Notes: a model not told the origin generated them from the sequence alone. A DNA stretch of 64,000 nt from Ancistrus triradiatus (GCA_025084515.1 JAJAGP010000233.1:248001-312000), one strand, 5' to 3'. Shown: positions 12,958-24,269, counted from the stretch's first letter. Translations and numbers: made by a program.

Positions 12958-15900
12958 AATAAATCCTCTCTCTCTCTCCTCTCATTTCTCTTCTGTTGAT
13001 TTATTTGTAGGGAGGCTGCCCGGTGGATAAGACGCACAGGAACCAGTGTCGCGCCTGTCGCTTGAAGAAGTGTCTGGAAGTGAATATGAATAAAGACGGT
13101 ACATATCTCATATCACAACAAAAATAAGTCCACAATTAAAGCGCAAATGTCTGTTTTTACAATTTAATACTTGGAGAAAACAATCAAATGATCACAAAGT
13201 GCTGCAGAGACATCATTATAGCAGCAAGTCAAAGTCAGATATTATTTCTTTAATGGTTTTAAAATCAGAGCATTGCCTCAAAGCAGCTTTATACACATTT
13301 AGATCCACAGCCTCAAATGACCACGCCTAGGGCAACAGTGGCAAGGAAAAACTCCCTAAATATTATGAGGAGGAAACCTTGAGAGGACCAAGATTCAAAA
13401 TGGGACCTGACCTTCATGGCAGCCTAGAAGTTTTTAAGGAAGAATTCCATTAAATTACCTAAATAATACATTTATAATAATAGTTTAAATACACAGAAGC
13501 AAATAGTTAAAGTAGAGAATACAATAAAAACAAAATATAATAAATTAATATAACAATAAACTACATACTATAATATATTAAAGAAAGAATACAATAGTAC
13601 TGAGAAAATAAAACAGGGAATATAATAAACTATAGAATAAAAATAAGAAAAAATATAATAATATAAAATAATAAATTACAATAAAAATAATAAAGAAAAT
13701 ATAGTATAATAAATATAGACTGTAATAAATTAAAGAAAGAATGAGAAAGTTATGGAGAATATGATAAACAGCACAATAAATATAGTATTATAATAGAGAC
13801 TATAATAAAGGAAGAATGCAAATATGGAGAATATAATAAAATACAGAACATAGTAAATAAACTATGAAATAAAATGTGAGTTTGATACAAAAATATTTAT
13901 AAATGAAATATAATTAAATAGTGACTTGAACATAGCATAAAAAATATTATAGAGAATATAACAAAATAAAGACTAATACATGGTAGAATGTAACGAAAGT
14001 ACTTATAATAAATAGCATATAGTTTAATAACATACAGACTAATAAATTAGAGAGAGTACAATGTTATGGAGAAAATAAGTTTCATAAAAAAGAGAACATA
14101 AACTATAATAATACATAATACAGCAAATATCATATAATAAAAATAGACTATATAATAAGAAGAGAATACAGAGAATATAATAAAACATATACTATTAAAC
14201 TATAAATATAACACAATAGCGTACATATAATAAATGAACTAATAAATGTAGTAAACAGTGTATATGAGCGAGTCTCTTGGCATTATTTAGTAAATAGAGT
14301 CAATGAGGGTCCTTGTGTCCTCCAGCAGGTCACAGTTTTGGTGGCATTGCATCCACAGTCCTCAGGAGGAGGGGAGGGGGAGTTAGGGTCTTTTTCATGT
14401 GGTCGGGGTAAAGGTATGAGGGCTGGTCTGGTGCCGTAGGAACAGCTTCTGAGAACCAGAACTCACTCCATCTTCTTGATTACTACTTGAGTCGCATCTG
14501 CTTTGATCTCTTCAATCTGTGGTACTTTGAGTGTGTTCTCATTATTGAATTTATCTTTATTATCCATTTTATCCTGATTCTGCAAAAAAGCCAGGGATGT
14601 TTGTAGCATGGATCACTGGTTTCATCCTCAATATCTCTGCAAAAATGTTATAAGTAGCCTTCTCAGAACATCCGAAGAAAATATAAAAGCATATATCAGA
14701 TAGATCAGCAATGAGATAAATATTTATAAAGGGCTTTGCTCAAGAACACAACAGTGGCAGCAAGTGGGATTTGAACCCCAGACTTTCTGGTCCACAGTCC
14801 AGTACATCCAGCAAAGACATACAGTACTGTGCAAAAGTCTTAGGCCACCATTAGATTATATCATTGTTTTAGCAACAGTATAATGACCATATATAATTAT
14901 CTCAGTCTTTTTATTGGAATGAACCAGAAAATCAGGCTATAGGTGACAGTGGCAGGAATTTAGTGGGATCTCCCCTTACACTTGGGCAATAACAGCATCT
15001 GGCAGCTTGATCCTGATACCAAGTTGACCCTTCTACGGTTCAAAGCTTGATCAGGAATGGTCTTTTTGGAAGGGTAGCAGCCAAGAAACCTCTTTTCCAG
15101 AAGGGGAACACAGTGATCTGTGCTAAAGTTCACAAAGATTAGAATGGAGACCTGTGGAAAAGAGTATCATGGAGTGACGAATCCAAGTTTGAAATTTTTG
15201 GGTCCAGTCGTTGACATGATCATTGTAGCATTGTTAAACCAACAAATCTAATGGTGGCCTAAGACTTTTGCAAAGTACTGTACTTTCTAGGTTTAAACAT
15301 CAACCTTTAACGCACTAGTGCATCTGAGAAAGGTGAGCAATCTTTGAAAATGTTAAAATGTGCCATATTTCACATTATAAAATGAAAAAGCTATTTAGGA
15401 AATCGACCAAACGTAGGCTACAGTCTTGTACAAAAAGTTTGGACGAACCAATTTCATGCCCCTTGCGTTTCCTTTGGCAGCCGTGCAGCACGAGCGAGGC
15501 CCGAGAACATCGACCATCCGCAAGCAGGTGGCTCTCTATTTTCGAGGCCATAAGGAGGTGAACGGCTCGTCTTCGCACTTTCCCAACTCATCCATCCCCG
15601 GACTGCACTTCTTCACCACTGTCACTCAGCTCGAGACGCACAGTGTGGAGTTAAACACGGTCCCGAGCACGCCGGAACGCCAGGGGGTCGTGGGCCTGGC
15701 ACAGCCCACTCCTAAAGTAAGCTTCCATTTAACTACAGAGGATGATTACTGTGATCAAGAAGTGTTTATTGACTTGGAATGTGTGACTGAAAGCACACAG
15801 CGCGTTCAACTCACAGCTCCACAGACCTGGGTTCGAGTCTCAGCCTGGCGGCCAGTGCTTACCCCATGTCTGTGTGGGGATTCTCCGGGTACTCCGGATT

Positions 15901-18900
15901 CCTCACACATTCCAAAGACACGTGTGTGTGATGCTCTTTTGTCCTTTCCTCTTACAGACTCCTCATGCAATGCAAACAATCCACTTCACTTTCTGTTTAC
16001 AACTTAGCAAATGTGTGTGTGGGCCATACTCGTGTCTGCTCTCTTTTTATGAGTGCCAGCACCTCTAAAAATAAGAGTAAAAAGTAATTTTGTTGTTGTT
16101 GTTTTTTAAAAAACCGAAGTATGTCTCTGATAAGCTGAAAAAATGACACCAAATATGGACTGAATATAATGTTTTAACAACAAAAATACAGCAGTCCCCC
16201 TGTTGCCTCGCAAATGGTATGATCCAACTTCTCTCACAGTGTTTCCCCTACACAAAAAAATCAGATTTGGGAATTATGTGTGTCTAGCCCTTTTTTAAGG
16301 GTGTTCAAGCACCCTAAGTTGAGTCCCAGCACCCTTAAGATATTAAAAAGTAATTTTTCTTATAATGCAAGTACAGTATATGGTTAAACATAATATTTTC
16401 ACATTGAAAATACAGCCATCCTACATGCCTCGCAAATGGTATGATCCAAGTGATGGCTTTGTGGCTCACACCCAATCATGTCTGCATGTGACTCCTAGCC
16501 TGGCCAGAAGGCACCACTGAGACTCAAACCCAGGTGTACTAGCGTATTAGGGCACTGTGCCACCAGAGTCCCAGAGTCCTGTAATAAACACCAAACAATC
16601 TTTTAGGGAACTTTTTAGGGTACATTTCGAAGTCTCCAAAGGCCCTGATGATGGTTAGTCCTTTGAACTGAGTAGTCATTTCTGATCCAAAAAAATCCCC
16701 CCATAATGTAAGAATAATTAACAATGGGAAATGGTTCTTTAGTTCTTAATGTCATTAGCAGGACTTCTCTTTAAGAGTGTATAAATTATAAATTGTGCTC
16801 ATTCCGGTGCCTTTCTGCAGTATCCTCATGAGGTCAGTGGAACCCCCATGTACCTGTATGAAGTGGCTACAGAGTCCGTGTGTGAATCGGCCGCCCGTCT
16901 CCTGTTTATGAGCATCAAATGGGCCAAGAGTGTTCCTGCGTTCTCCACGCTCCCCTTACAAGACCAGGTGAGCATTCACTTACAGAGCAGTTACACTTCA
17001 CTGTGCTCAGTAAACAATATCAACAGGTACATTACGTTCTGTGGAACTGGATACAGACATTACCATCGTCTTTTTATGCTACTCTAATGTAAATAGAAAA
17101 GGTATTTTCACAAGAAAAGGATGCAAACGATACGTAAATGCATCAGAGACTGGAACGCTACCATCTACACAGCATCCGAAGCCTAAACTGTTATACATAT
17201 CACACTCTCCAGGAAATGCACAACACCATGGTCCTTTAGTTACTTACTGATTTATTCTTCTTTTTCATTTATTGCACTTCACCGACATCAAATCCACCAT
17301 CAAACTGTTCAAATACATGATGATGTAGCTACAGAACAAGCACACACCAACAATCACACACAGTGTAGAACCAAGACACGCACAATGGAATATAAACATT
17401 AATAAACAGAACTGGCTGGCTGCACACAACCAAGAGGGAATGAGTCCAGTTGGAGAAATGTCCAGAACAGGCAATGAATGCAATTTTATACACTGTCAAG
17501 CTTTAAGTAGAGTACAAACCTTTCCATTTTACGCCTCCTCGACAAGACAGACCGTGACATAACACAGTTCCATTTAGATTTCCATCTAGTTAATGTAAAG
17601 TAAATCAGTATTCATGAAAATAAATAAAAAAAAAAAAAAATGTAAACAAAACATCAAGTATGACATGAATAATACTTACAGTAGTTAAAATACACATGCT
17701 AAAAGACAGATTTTTATTTCCTATTATAATTCATTATAATTGTTAAGACCTCGGTCATTAAACGGCGCTTACCTGTAGATCTGTGCTTGTTTGAACTCAG
17801 GTTTCTCTTTCTAATAAACACTGACATTTGTTTTTCGTAGCTGATCCTGTTAGAGGATGCCTGGAGGGAACTCTTCGTTCTGGGAGTAGCGCAGTGGGCC
17901 ATTCCAGTGGACTCCAACACTCTACTTGCTGTTTCAGGTAAGGCTTTGTATTAGGAGTGTTATTATGAAGTGCCATCTTGTCGATTCATGCTTCTGGCTG
18001 AGACTTCTCACATGTCATATACAGTATGTATGAATGAACTCCAGAACTGTGCAAAAGTCTTAGGCCACCATTAGATTTGCTGTTTTGGCAATGGTATAAT
18101 GACTACATAGAACATATTGTCGATGACTGGACCCAAAAATTTCTAACTTGAATTCGTCACTCCATAATTCTCTTTTCCACTGATCTTCCTTCCAATCGTT
18201 GTGAGATTTAGCATGTCTTAACCTTTTCACCTTGCTCCTCTTCTGAAAAAGTACTTTCATGGCTGCTACCCTTCCAAAATGTTCCTCTTCAAGCTTCTTC
18301 GGACTGTGGAAGAGTCAACTTGGCATCCTGATGACGCTGCCAGATGCTGCTATTGCTCAGGTGTAAGGAGAGGTCACAATAAATAGCCTATAGAAGTCCA
18401 TTTTTTAATAAGGCATACATATATCATGTATTTTTTGGTTATATATTCTAATAAATATACTAAGAAATAATTATAGGTGGTCATTATACCATTGCCACTA
18501 ATGGATAGTAAACTCATCCATTTGGAGCTTAATGTAAGCCACCAAAAGCTTCTGTCACCCCCGCAGTGAGAACCAGCTGCAGGAAACAGCAGTTCCTGTG
18601 GACATGGGCTGTGCTTGCAATATAAACATTTAGGGCCCTGAGATGGACCGGTGTCCCATCCAGTCAATGCTTTTGCCTATGCCCAATACATTCCAAGATG
18701 CTCCTGCATCCCTGATCACGACAACCATGGTCAAATGGAACCTCTAACTTCGAACAGTTATGTACTTGTGTGTCCTTCTTGTTGGGTGTTTCCCAATCAG
18801 AGTGCTCTCTATCAGGAATACTTATTTTAACATATAAAGGAACGCTTTTACCCTGACTCATCAAGTTGATATTATCTGTGCAGGAATGACGACAGAAAAC

Positions 18901-20618
18901 ACAGAGACTCAGCGGTTAAACAAGGTCGTCTCGGAGATCCAGGCGCTGCAGGAAGTGGTGACGCGTTTCCGGCAGTTGAGGTTGGACGCGACGGAATTCG
19001 CCTGCCTCAAGTGCATCGTCACCTTCAAAGCAGGTAGCTAACCTTCCCTTAAAGCAGCAGCGATGTGGATTGTCGGTATTCTTCTAAATCAGACGCGTGC
19101 ATACTCAGATGCACACACTAATGGTGCAGCAGGTACTGGATTATGACCAGATATTCCAGGGTTCTAGTCAAACCCTTGAGCAAGGCTGACGCATTTCCAA
19201 GTAACAACAGGCTTCATGCAAACAAACAAATGACATAGACAAATAATGGAATAACCCTAATAATTAACTACAATTTATCATTTAAATCTTAAAACATTTC
19301 CTTTCACCTTCACTTAACTGCACTTTGTACTTCAAACTAACGTTCTTAGTAATGTTACATGAACCATATGCCTTGCTGCATACTGTGTTAAGGCAGAGTA
19401 GGGAATTGCTATCGTTGCGTAGCAATAACTCATTTGTAGTGGACCTACTTTTAGGCAGAAGGTATGTTTTCTTGACTTTCTTGTAAAAACTATTGAATAA
19501 AAGCAATAGAACACTCGAAGTTGTGTGTTATTGCGAATAAGATCACGGCTGCGGTTATCTATGGCACTCGCCCCCAGCTCATTCCTGCGACCAAATCATA
19601 GCGGTGATGTTATTTGCCATAACGCACTCCCTCCTGTGTTCTATTGCTGAAACTTGCATCGTGTATCATTCGAAATACATAAATCTATACTTTTGTGGCA
19701 CAGTTCCAACGCACAGTGGATCGGAGTTGAGGAGTTTCCGAAATGCCAGTGCCATCGCGGCTCTGCAAGACGAAGCCCAGCTTACGCTGAACAGCTACAT
19801 CCACACGAGGTACCACACATCCCACAGCAGCCATGATCATAACGTCAGCAACGAACTATATAGCAGTCATAAGCCAGCTTTAGTGCTGTATTGTAATATA
19901 TCATAATCCAGTGAAAAATAATGTCATGATGTATCTTTGTCACTTGAGGAAGGTTGAAGTAGGTATTTGAACCAATGCTAATTGGTTTCTCAAAATCAGT
20001 CACTAAAAACCAAGCTGTGGCAAGGTGTACCCTTGGCGGAATGGTTCCATCGTCTGGAGGAACCCCTAAAGCAGTGATCCTCTAGGTAGGAGGGGGTTCC
20101 CTCTAGAGGTGGCGAGTAGGGGGGTTAGAATCCCAGATGGAACTTTCAACATGAAGGTCGGGTGGTGTGTTTATGAAATCCTGGCACTCTGCCCAGTGTG
20201 TACCTCTGCCTGATCCCAGTGCCTTCCAGGTTAGGCTCCATCCCACCGGATGCTTTGCTTTTCACACTGGGTGAAAACTGGGGTAAAAAATCCTCACACA
20301 CTGGGCCACTTGCCCCTCCGCTGTCACAGTTGTGGGCCATGTAAATAAAGTGAAAATTCTCAAGAGGAACCTGTAACCTCATCATTCACTTTGAGCCAGA
20401 AATCAAGACGATGTTGGTACCACACCTAATGATGCCCCTAAAAATCTCGTTGCAGGTACCCGACTCAGCCATGCCGCTTTGGAAAGCTCCTGCTGCTCTT
20501 ACCCGCCCTACGCGCGGTCAGTCCTTCCACCATTGAAGAGGTGTTCTTCAGAAAGACGATTGGAAACGTGCCCATCACACGGCTCCTCTCAGACATGTAC
20601 AAATCCAGCGACATATGA
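8572..20618 (+). CDS. nr2e1: NR2E1 (tailless/TLX) orphan nuclear receptor, complete, 9 coding exons
   Basis: Joined exons: 8572-8596, 12424-12569, 13011-13098, 15481-15716, 16821-16967, 17841-17937, 18884-19033, 19704-19809, 20456-20618. All junctions are GT-AG and keep frame. The product is 385 aa, the length of human NR2E1. Residues 16-78 are the C4 DNA-binding domain: first finger C16, C19, C33, C36; second finger C52, C60, C70, C73. The P-box CDGCSGF is the TLX-specific form. The downstream segment RGPRTSTIRKQ is the T/A-box region. Residues from about 165 on form the ligand-binding domain, ending LLSDMYKSSDI. In vertebrates TLX is a nuclear repressor that maintains neural stem cells and retinal progenitors. 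It is convergent with SNX3 downstream. Small departures from the human protein are conservative. A second, stronger donor 33 bp downstream in exon 1 would give 396 aa (see findings). Identity is near certain. Confidence 0.97.
9392..9474. repeat. (TAA)n-(TTA)n self-complementary microsatellite
   Basis: TAA repeats run to about 9444 and switch directly to ATT repeats up to 9474, so the two halves are reverse complements. In NR2E1 intron 1. Confidence 0.95.
9740..9925. promoter_or_regulatory. Candidate regulatory element in NR2E1 intron 1
   Basis: Repeat-free, with a GGTAATTACTG homeodomain-type site at about 9834-9844 and a second ATTACTGTAATG. Candidate only, judged by texture and position. 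Confidence 0.25.
10430..11020. promoter_or_regulatory. Candidate regulatory block in NR2E1 intron 1
   Basis: Repeat-free, GC-rich island (around 10795-10870) in an otherwise AT-rich intron, with CATATGTCAGTAATTACACG near 10618. No coding exon fits. Confidence 0.25.
11197..11660 (+). mobile_element. Tandem SINE copies (two plus a tail)
   Basis: Two adjacent tRNA-derived SINEs: B-boxes GGGTTCAAGTCCCC near 11235 and GGGTTCAAATCC near 11390, each with CTTGAGCAA and TGGATTGTA tail parts. A third tail piece is at about 11597-11660. Confidence 0.65.
11763..11806. repeat. (TAA)n microsatellite
   Basis: Simple trinucleotide repeat in NR2E1 intron 1. Confidence 0.95.
12424..12569 (+). CDS. nr2e1: NR2E1 exon 2 (first zinc finger, P-box)
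   Basis: Begins in phase 1 after a pyrimidine tract ending CAAAG and ends CAG|GTGAGT. It encodes residues 9-57: ILDIPCKVCGDRSS, then YACDGCSGFFKRS, then RTYVCKSGTQ. It carries all four cysteines of finger 1 and the first cysteine of finger 2. Confidence 0.97.
12914..12992. repeat. (CT)n microsatellite before NR2E1 exon 3
   Basis: Near-perfect CT repeats with small interruptions. They end about 18 bp upstream of the exon 3 acceptor at 13010 and effectively form the distal pyrimidine tract. Confidence 0.9.
13011..13098 (+). CDS. nr2e1: NR2E1 exon 3 (second zinc finger)
   Basis: Acceptor TTTGTAG, donor G|GTACAT. Encodes GGCPVDKTHRNQCRACRLKK, then CLEVNMNKD and the first base of an Ala codon. 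It completes the second zinc finger. The acceptor sits about 20 bp after a long CT microsatellite. Confidence 0.97.
13255..13440 (+). repeat. Fragment of the 'CAAAGCAGCTTTA' fish repeat
   Basis: ATTGCCTCAAAGCAGCTTTA, then GGCAACAGTGGCAAGGAAAA and GAAACCTTGAGAGGACCAAG match the longer copy at 51695-52780. Confidence 0.7.
13440..14280. repeat. AT-rich degenerate TAATAAA tract
   Basis: About 0.8 kb in NR2E1 intron 3 built from irregular AATAAA/TATAATA-like words. It directly follows the repeat fragment at 13255-13440. Confidence 0.7.
14731..14812 (-). mobile_element. tRNA-derived SINE fragment
   Basis: On the minus strand it reads through a B-box (complement of GGGATTTGAACCCC) and a TTGAGCAAAGCCC tail. 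5' part of the SINE family described at 7116. Confidence 0.6.
14822..15280. mobile_element. Tc1/mariner MITE, complete (family CAGTACTGTGCAAAAGTC)
   Basis: A 459-bp element flanked by TA on both sides (14820-14821 and 15281-15282). The left end CAGTACTGTGCAAAAGTCTT is matched inverted by AAGACTTTTGCAAAGTACTG on the right. A transposase relic inside reads near GVTNPSLKFLG. It cannot move by itself. Relatives are at 18046, 55563 and 63765. Confidence 0.85.
15481..15716 (+). CDS. nr2e1: NR2E1 exon 4 (T/A-box and hinge)
   Basis: Acceptor CTTTGGCAG, donor AAA|GTAAGC. Starts AVQHERGPRTSTIRKQVALY and ends GLAQPTPK, residues 87-165. The hinge is the least conserved part of the protein. The reading frame stays open into the intron to about 16007, but that extension is intronic and includes a tRNA-like repeat. 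Confidence 0.96.
15790..15965 (+). repeat. tRNA-like fish interspersed repeat
   Basis: CTCACAGCTCCACAGACCTG, then GGGTTCGAGTCTCAGCCTGG (B-box-like), TGTGTGGGGATTCTCCGGGT and CACATTCCAAAGACACGTG. This is a common fish repeat. It lies in the open-frame extension of exon 4. Confidence 0.6.
16821..16967 (+). CDS. nr2e1: NR2E1 exon 5 (start of ligand-binding domain)
   Basis: Acceptor CTTTCTGCAG, donor CAG|GTGAGC, 49 codons in phase 0. Encodes YPHEVSGTPMYLYEVATESV through FSTLPLQDQ, including the ESAARLLFMSIKWAKS helix typical of TLX. Confidence 0.97.
17055..17790 (+). repeat. Unclassified interspersed repeat family R, longest copy
   Basis: The 5' part (GTATTTTCACAAGAAAAGGA, GCATCAGAGACT) recurs at 45335-45475. 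The middle (CTCCAGGAAATGCACAACAC) and the end (AAGACAGATTTTTATTTCCT, TTAAGACCTCGGTCATTAAA) recur at 21700-21910. No transposase is readable. Confidence 0.5.
17841..17937 (+). CDS. nr2e1: NR2E1 exon 6
   Basis: Acceptor TTTTTCGTAG, donor G|GTAAGG. Encodes LILLEDAWRELFVLGVAQWA then IPVDSNTLLAVS, part of the ligand-binding domain. Confidence 0.97.
18046..18495 (+). mobile_element. Tc1/mariner MITE relic (CAGTACTGTGCAAAAGTC family)
   Basis: Left end CTGTGCAAAAGTCTTAGGCC and TTAGATTTGCTGTTTTGGCA. The inner text matches the element at 14822 in inverted order. It ends with GTCATTATACCATTGCC, a truncated inverted end. Confidence 0.65.
18884..19033 (+). CDS. nr2e1: NR2E1 exon 7
   Basis: Acceptor TCTGTGCAG, donor G|GTAGCT. 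Encodes GMTTENTETQRLNKVVSEIQ, then ALQEVVTRFRQLRLDATEF and ACLKCIVTFKA. Starts and ends in phase 1. Confidence 0.97.
19704..19809 (+). CDS. nr2e1: NR2E1 exon 8
   Basis: Acceptor GTGGCACAG, donor AG|GTACCA. Encodes PTHSGSELRSFRNASAIAAL then QDEAQLTLNSYIHTR, ligand-binding domain. The final Arg codon is split AG|G with exon 9. Confidence 0.97.
20048..20250. repeat. Short inverted-repeat segment in NR2E1 intron 8
   Basis: GGAACCCCT (about 20060) and AGGGGGTTCC (about 20090) can pair around a loop containing CCTCTAG. The text after about 20180 resembles the worn end of a common fish repeat. Confidence 0.35.
20456..20618 (+). CDS. nr2e1: NR2E1 exon 9 (terminal coding exon)
   Basis: Acceptor CGTTGCAG. 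Encodes YPTQPCRFGKLLLLLPALRA, then VSPSTIEEVFFRKTIGN and VPITRLLSDMYKSSDI, with stop TGA at 20616-20618. The C-terminus matches the TLX AF-2 end. Confidence 0.97.
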
Positions 20619-21640
20619 AGCAACCTATGAGCGCTGCGGAAACGAAGAATCCTTCAAAGACTCCGGCCAGCAGATTGAGAGACTGTCTTAGGCTGAGTGT
20701 TAAATGACATATGTGGAGGACATTCTCCAGGAAAACACCTCTATGCCTGTTGCAAAGTGATCTTACATTCCAGATGACACGAAGCGTTCGTAGCCTCAAG
20801 CTAGAGATGGAGAAAACTATAAAGACTGAGATGGCTGAACAAGTTCTCTTCACTTGTTAGAGTATGAGCTAAAGTAACTAATGTACATCTAAACTATTTA
20901 AGTCTACTCATAAAGAACTTTATATGATCGATTTCCCCCACCGCAAAAGTGGCGTCTTTGTACAGATTTGGGTTAGGTGTGTACAATCACTGAAGAGAGG
21001 ATTTTATAATCTCTCGATGACCAATGAGCTTTTCAACCAATGTTGTTGCTGATCGAATCATTCTGTCACTGCGGAAACCAAAAAGATTTCAACAAAAGGT
21101 CGAGCTGCAACAGAGCGGAATCCCAAACGGCTTGGATATTCAGTACCAGTCAAAGTGTTCGGCACACCTACTGATAATCATATTGCCCTTTTGCAGAGCA
21201 AAACAACATGCATTTGTTTCTAGTTTTCAGGTTTGTCTGTGCAAAAGTTTACCCAGACAAAGGTTTTTTTAAAGTTCGTAACACTGCTATAAAGGTATGT
21301 GAAACAGCAATAATTCTTGCACTATTTCTCAGTGACTAATTGCGAATTCATACACTTCACACATGAGTCATCATGACTATGCATGAAGTGAGCATGTGTC
21401 ATCCATGCCTTCATCCAGGAGCAATATATGAATTCACGTAGTAATTAACGTAGGACACTTCTTCAAGAGTTCAAGATGTTTGTGGCCCTCAAAGTGTTAC
21501 CACCAGCCAACTTCCCAATTTTGTGCAGAGCACGAATGCAGGAGTCACAGTTTGTACTAGAGTGATTGCAAATTGATTGCACATGCCCAAAGTCCCATAT
21601 ATGATCCTCAAAACCTTGTCTTAGTCTCAACACCTGAAAA
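20619..21640. other. nr2e1: NR2E1 3' UTR / downstream region
   Basis: Non-repetitive sequence after the NR2E1 stop. Part or all is likely 3' UTR. No further coding exon on either strand. Confidence 0.35.
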
Positions 21641-21699
21641 TATCATTTACATTAAGGCAAGGTAAAATAAAATACATCCAAGGTGACACGAGTAAAACT

Positions 21700-21910
21700 C
21701 TACAATCTAACTGTTCTACACACCACTCCCTCCAGGAAATACACAACACCGTGGTTGTGTAAGCCGATGAAAATCATTTCAATTTAAATTCTGTAAACAA
21801 AACATGAAAGTATGACATAAATACTATGTATAGCAGACTTAAAGACAGATCTTTATTTCCTATAATTATTTGTTAGAACTGTTAAGACCTCTGTCATTAA
21901 AGTGAACAGC
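21700..21910 (+). repeat. Repeat family R, 3' part
   Basis: CCTCCAGGAAATACACAACA, AAGTATGACATAAATA, AAGACAGATCTTTATTTCCT and TTAAGACCTCTGTCATTAAA parallel 17195-17770. Confidence 0.55.
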
Positions 21911-22310
21911 CTTTTTTGGCAACTGTAAGGTGAATAAAATAATGAAAAATGCATTAAAAGCAGGTGTGTTCAAACTTTTGACTGGTACCTTAGATGCATT
22001 TATTAAATCCATACTTCAGAATGATTGACTCTGGTCTCTAGCTACAGTTTCTGTAACTTACGATTACCACATACAGTCATTTCAATGTTTTCCTATACCG
22101 AGAAAAGAATGGAAACCTGCTGACGTTGAACAATTAGGGAGGTAAATAAATGTTTGTGGTATCCATATTGAAATTGGACACAATCACAAACTGTTCAGTC
22201 AGATATCCATCTGTATAATTTATCCCTGTCATATGTGGGACTAGAGTTCTACATGCATTACCTTTATTACCTATTATTATCTGATCATACATAGATTCTT
22301 AATCCTAGAA

Positions 22311-22490
22311 GGCCAACTGTGGTGGCCTAGTGGTTAAGCTACTAGACTCACAAGGTCCATGGTTCAAATCCCACCTCTGCCAAGCTGCCACTGTTGTGTC
22401 GTTGAGCAAGACGCTTATCCCACCATTGCTTGGATTGTAAGACTGTATCAGTTGCAAGTCGCTCTGGATGAGGATGTCTGCTAGTTACAC
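22311..22490 (+). mobile_element. tRNA-derived SINE copy
   Basis: TGGCCTAGTGGTTAAGC (A-box region), ATGGTTCAAATCCCACC (B-box), then AAGCTGCCACTGTTG, TGCTTGGATTGTAAGACTG and AAGTCGCTCTGGATGAGG. Nearly full length. Confidence 0.75.
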
Positions 22491-23704
22491 GATATTCATT
22501 CAAACCAATGGGCAATTTCTTTGTAGGCTATTTATCCCTTTTGTCTCTGCTTCTCCTGGTCCAGGAGGGTGTGTAATCAATCCTAGAACTCATGGCATCA
22601 CAAAGCACCAGCTTTCCCTCCCTCAGCCATATTGCCATTCCACCACCACTAGGGGCACTATATTGTAGCTAATACACCAACTGGCATGTTTTTGGGAAAA
22701 CTATAACTGCATTTCTCTGTATTGCTCAGTTGGAGAAACCTTCCAAACATCAGCTTCTCTCAGTTCTGGGTCACCTTTAATTGTTAGTGTATTAGGATTA
22801 GCTTTCTCACTTTCTCATCCCAGATTTGCCTCAATTAAGAAAATTTGGTTTTAAACCAGGGTATGCTTGCAAGAACGCCTACTCCAGTCCATCAATCCAT
22901 TTCTGAAGCCAAGCATAGTGTTACGTGATGGGTTGGAGAAAGTTCTGGTCAAAGTTCTTATAAAGGGCATGCTGTGTTCACATAAGAGATGATGAGATAC
23001 GAATATTAGGTTTGGACTGAACTGTTCACCAAAAGTCTGAAGCAAAAAACAAACTAATTACAATGGCAGTCATTATGTTTATACAAATAACAGGATTTAT
23101 TGACCTCCCTAAAGCTTCTCTCCCATTTCCCAAGTGACATTACAATTACACAATCAAACCACAATTCAGGAGGTATTTTAAAGCGACAATGATGACGCCC
23201 CCAGAAGACCAGAATCAATCCTGGGTACTTGAAGAGTAATGCAGAGTTTGAAAACAAGTATAAAACCATACTGACCCAATTCCCCTTCCGTTATGAGTTT
23301 ATTGGGTTCAAGTTATCAGGTTTCCTATTCTCAGTATAGGTAGACATTGCAATTCCTGTCCGCGGACATCTCATATACCACAAACGTGGGGGACAGATGG
23401 GGTGCATCTTTAATATAACTCATACTTAAATCAGTCCATTTGGGATTCAGCAAGAAAGAGAGGTTTGAGGTCTCAGTATCTTCAACCCAACCCTAAAAAC
23501 CAAAGGCTAGTCCATCAGAAGAGTGTATGGTTGGCAATAACTTTGTTTTTCTTATGAATATGATGCCATGTAGAAGCATTATGACCCCAGTACCAACTGT
23601 CAGTAAATGCAGTCATCCAAAACAAACATGGAGCAAGTTTGGCAAATGTATCGCAGCACTAAGCCGGAACTGAGATGCCATTGAGCCATGCTTTGTTGTT
23701 GTGA

Positions 23705-23850
23705 AAGACAGTGGTGGCTGAACGGTTAGGGATTTGTCTGCTTATAGGCAGGTTGTAAGTTTAAATCCAGGTCCTGCCAAGCTGCCACTGTTTGCCCTTG
23801 AGCAAACCTCAACAGCTCAGCTTAATTGTAAGTCACTTTAGAAGCATTAA
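23705..23850 (+). mobile_element. tRNA-derived SINE, old copy
   Basis: GTGGCTGAACGGTTAGG, TAAGTTTAAATCCAGG, GCCAAGCTGCCACTG and CTTGAGCAA follow the same layout with more divergence. Confidence 0.55.
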
Positions 23851-24263
23851 TCCTTTTGGATACTGGGCTATGGGTGGTGGTTGTTCAGCAGGATTTGTAC
23901 TCATGACTGGAAAACTGGAAGGAGTTCAATTGCCACATCTGCCAGATATCAAGCAAGCTTTTAACCCTCAAATGATCAGTACTGATTAAGCCCAACTTAA
24001 GGGCATGCTACTCTCCGTTTATCCACCAGTAATCTGGACAGACAATCTGGATTGAAAGGCTACATTCCAAACTGCATCTGGTTTGAGAGGCAGCCTGCAT
24101 TACAGCGACACACAACATCCAAACAGCCTGCCTCTGAAGCTTTCAGACTTACCTTTAGTTACTAACATCCAGCAACATGTTCAGCACTTGTATTTTTTGT
24201 AGTTTGTAAATATATTGCTCGTTGTAAAAAGTAAGAACTTGGTGAAAGTTGTCTAAATACTAG

Positions 24264-24269
24264 AATAAA
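24264..24269 (+). terminator. nr2e1: Candidate distal poly(A) signal for NR2E1
   Basis: AATAAA follows an AU-rich, repeat-free stretch with TTTGTAAATATATTG, 3.6 kb after the stop. An earlier AATAAA at 21933-21938 lies in or next to a repeat. Neither can be proven here. Confidence 0.25.

Noticed and set aside
15426..16007. 193-codon open frame
   Set aside because: Only 15481-15716 is real (NR2E1 exon 4). The ends are intron, including a tRNA-like repeat.
17265..17483. 72-codon minus-strand frame with hydrophobic content
   Set aside because: No family, lies inside repeat family R and an intron; no expression evidence in sequence.
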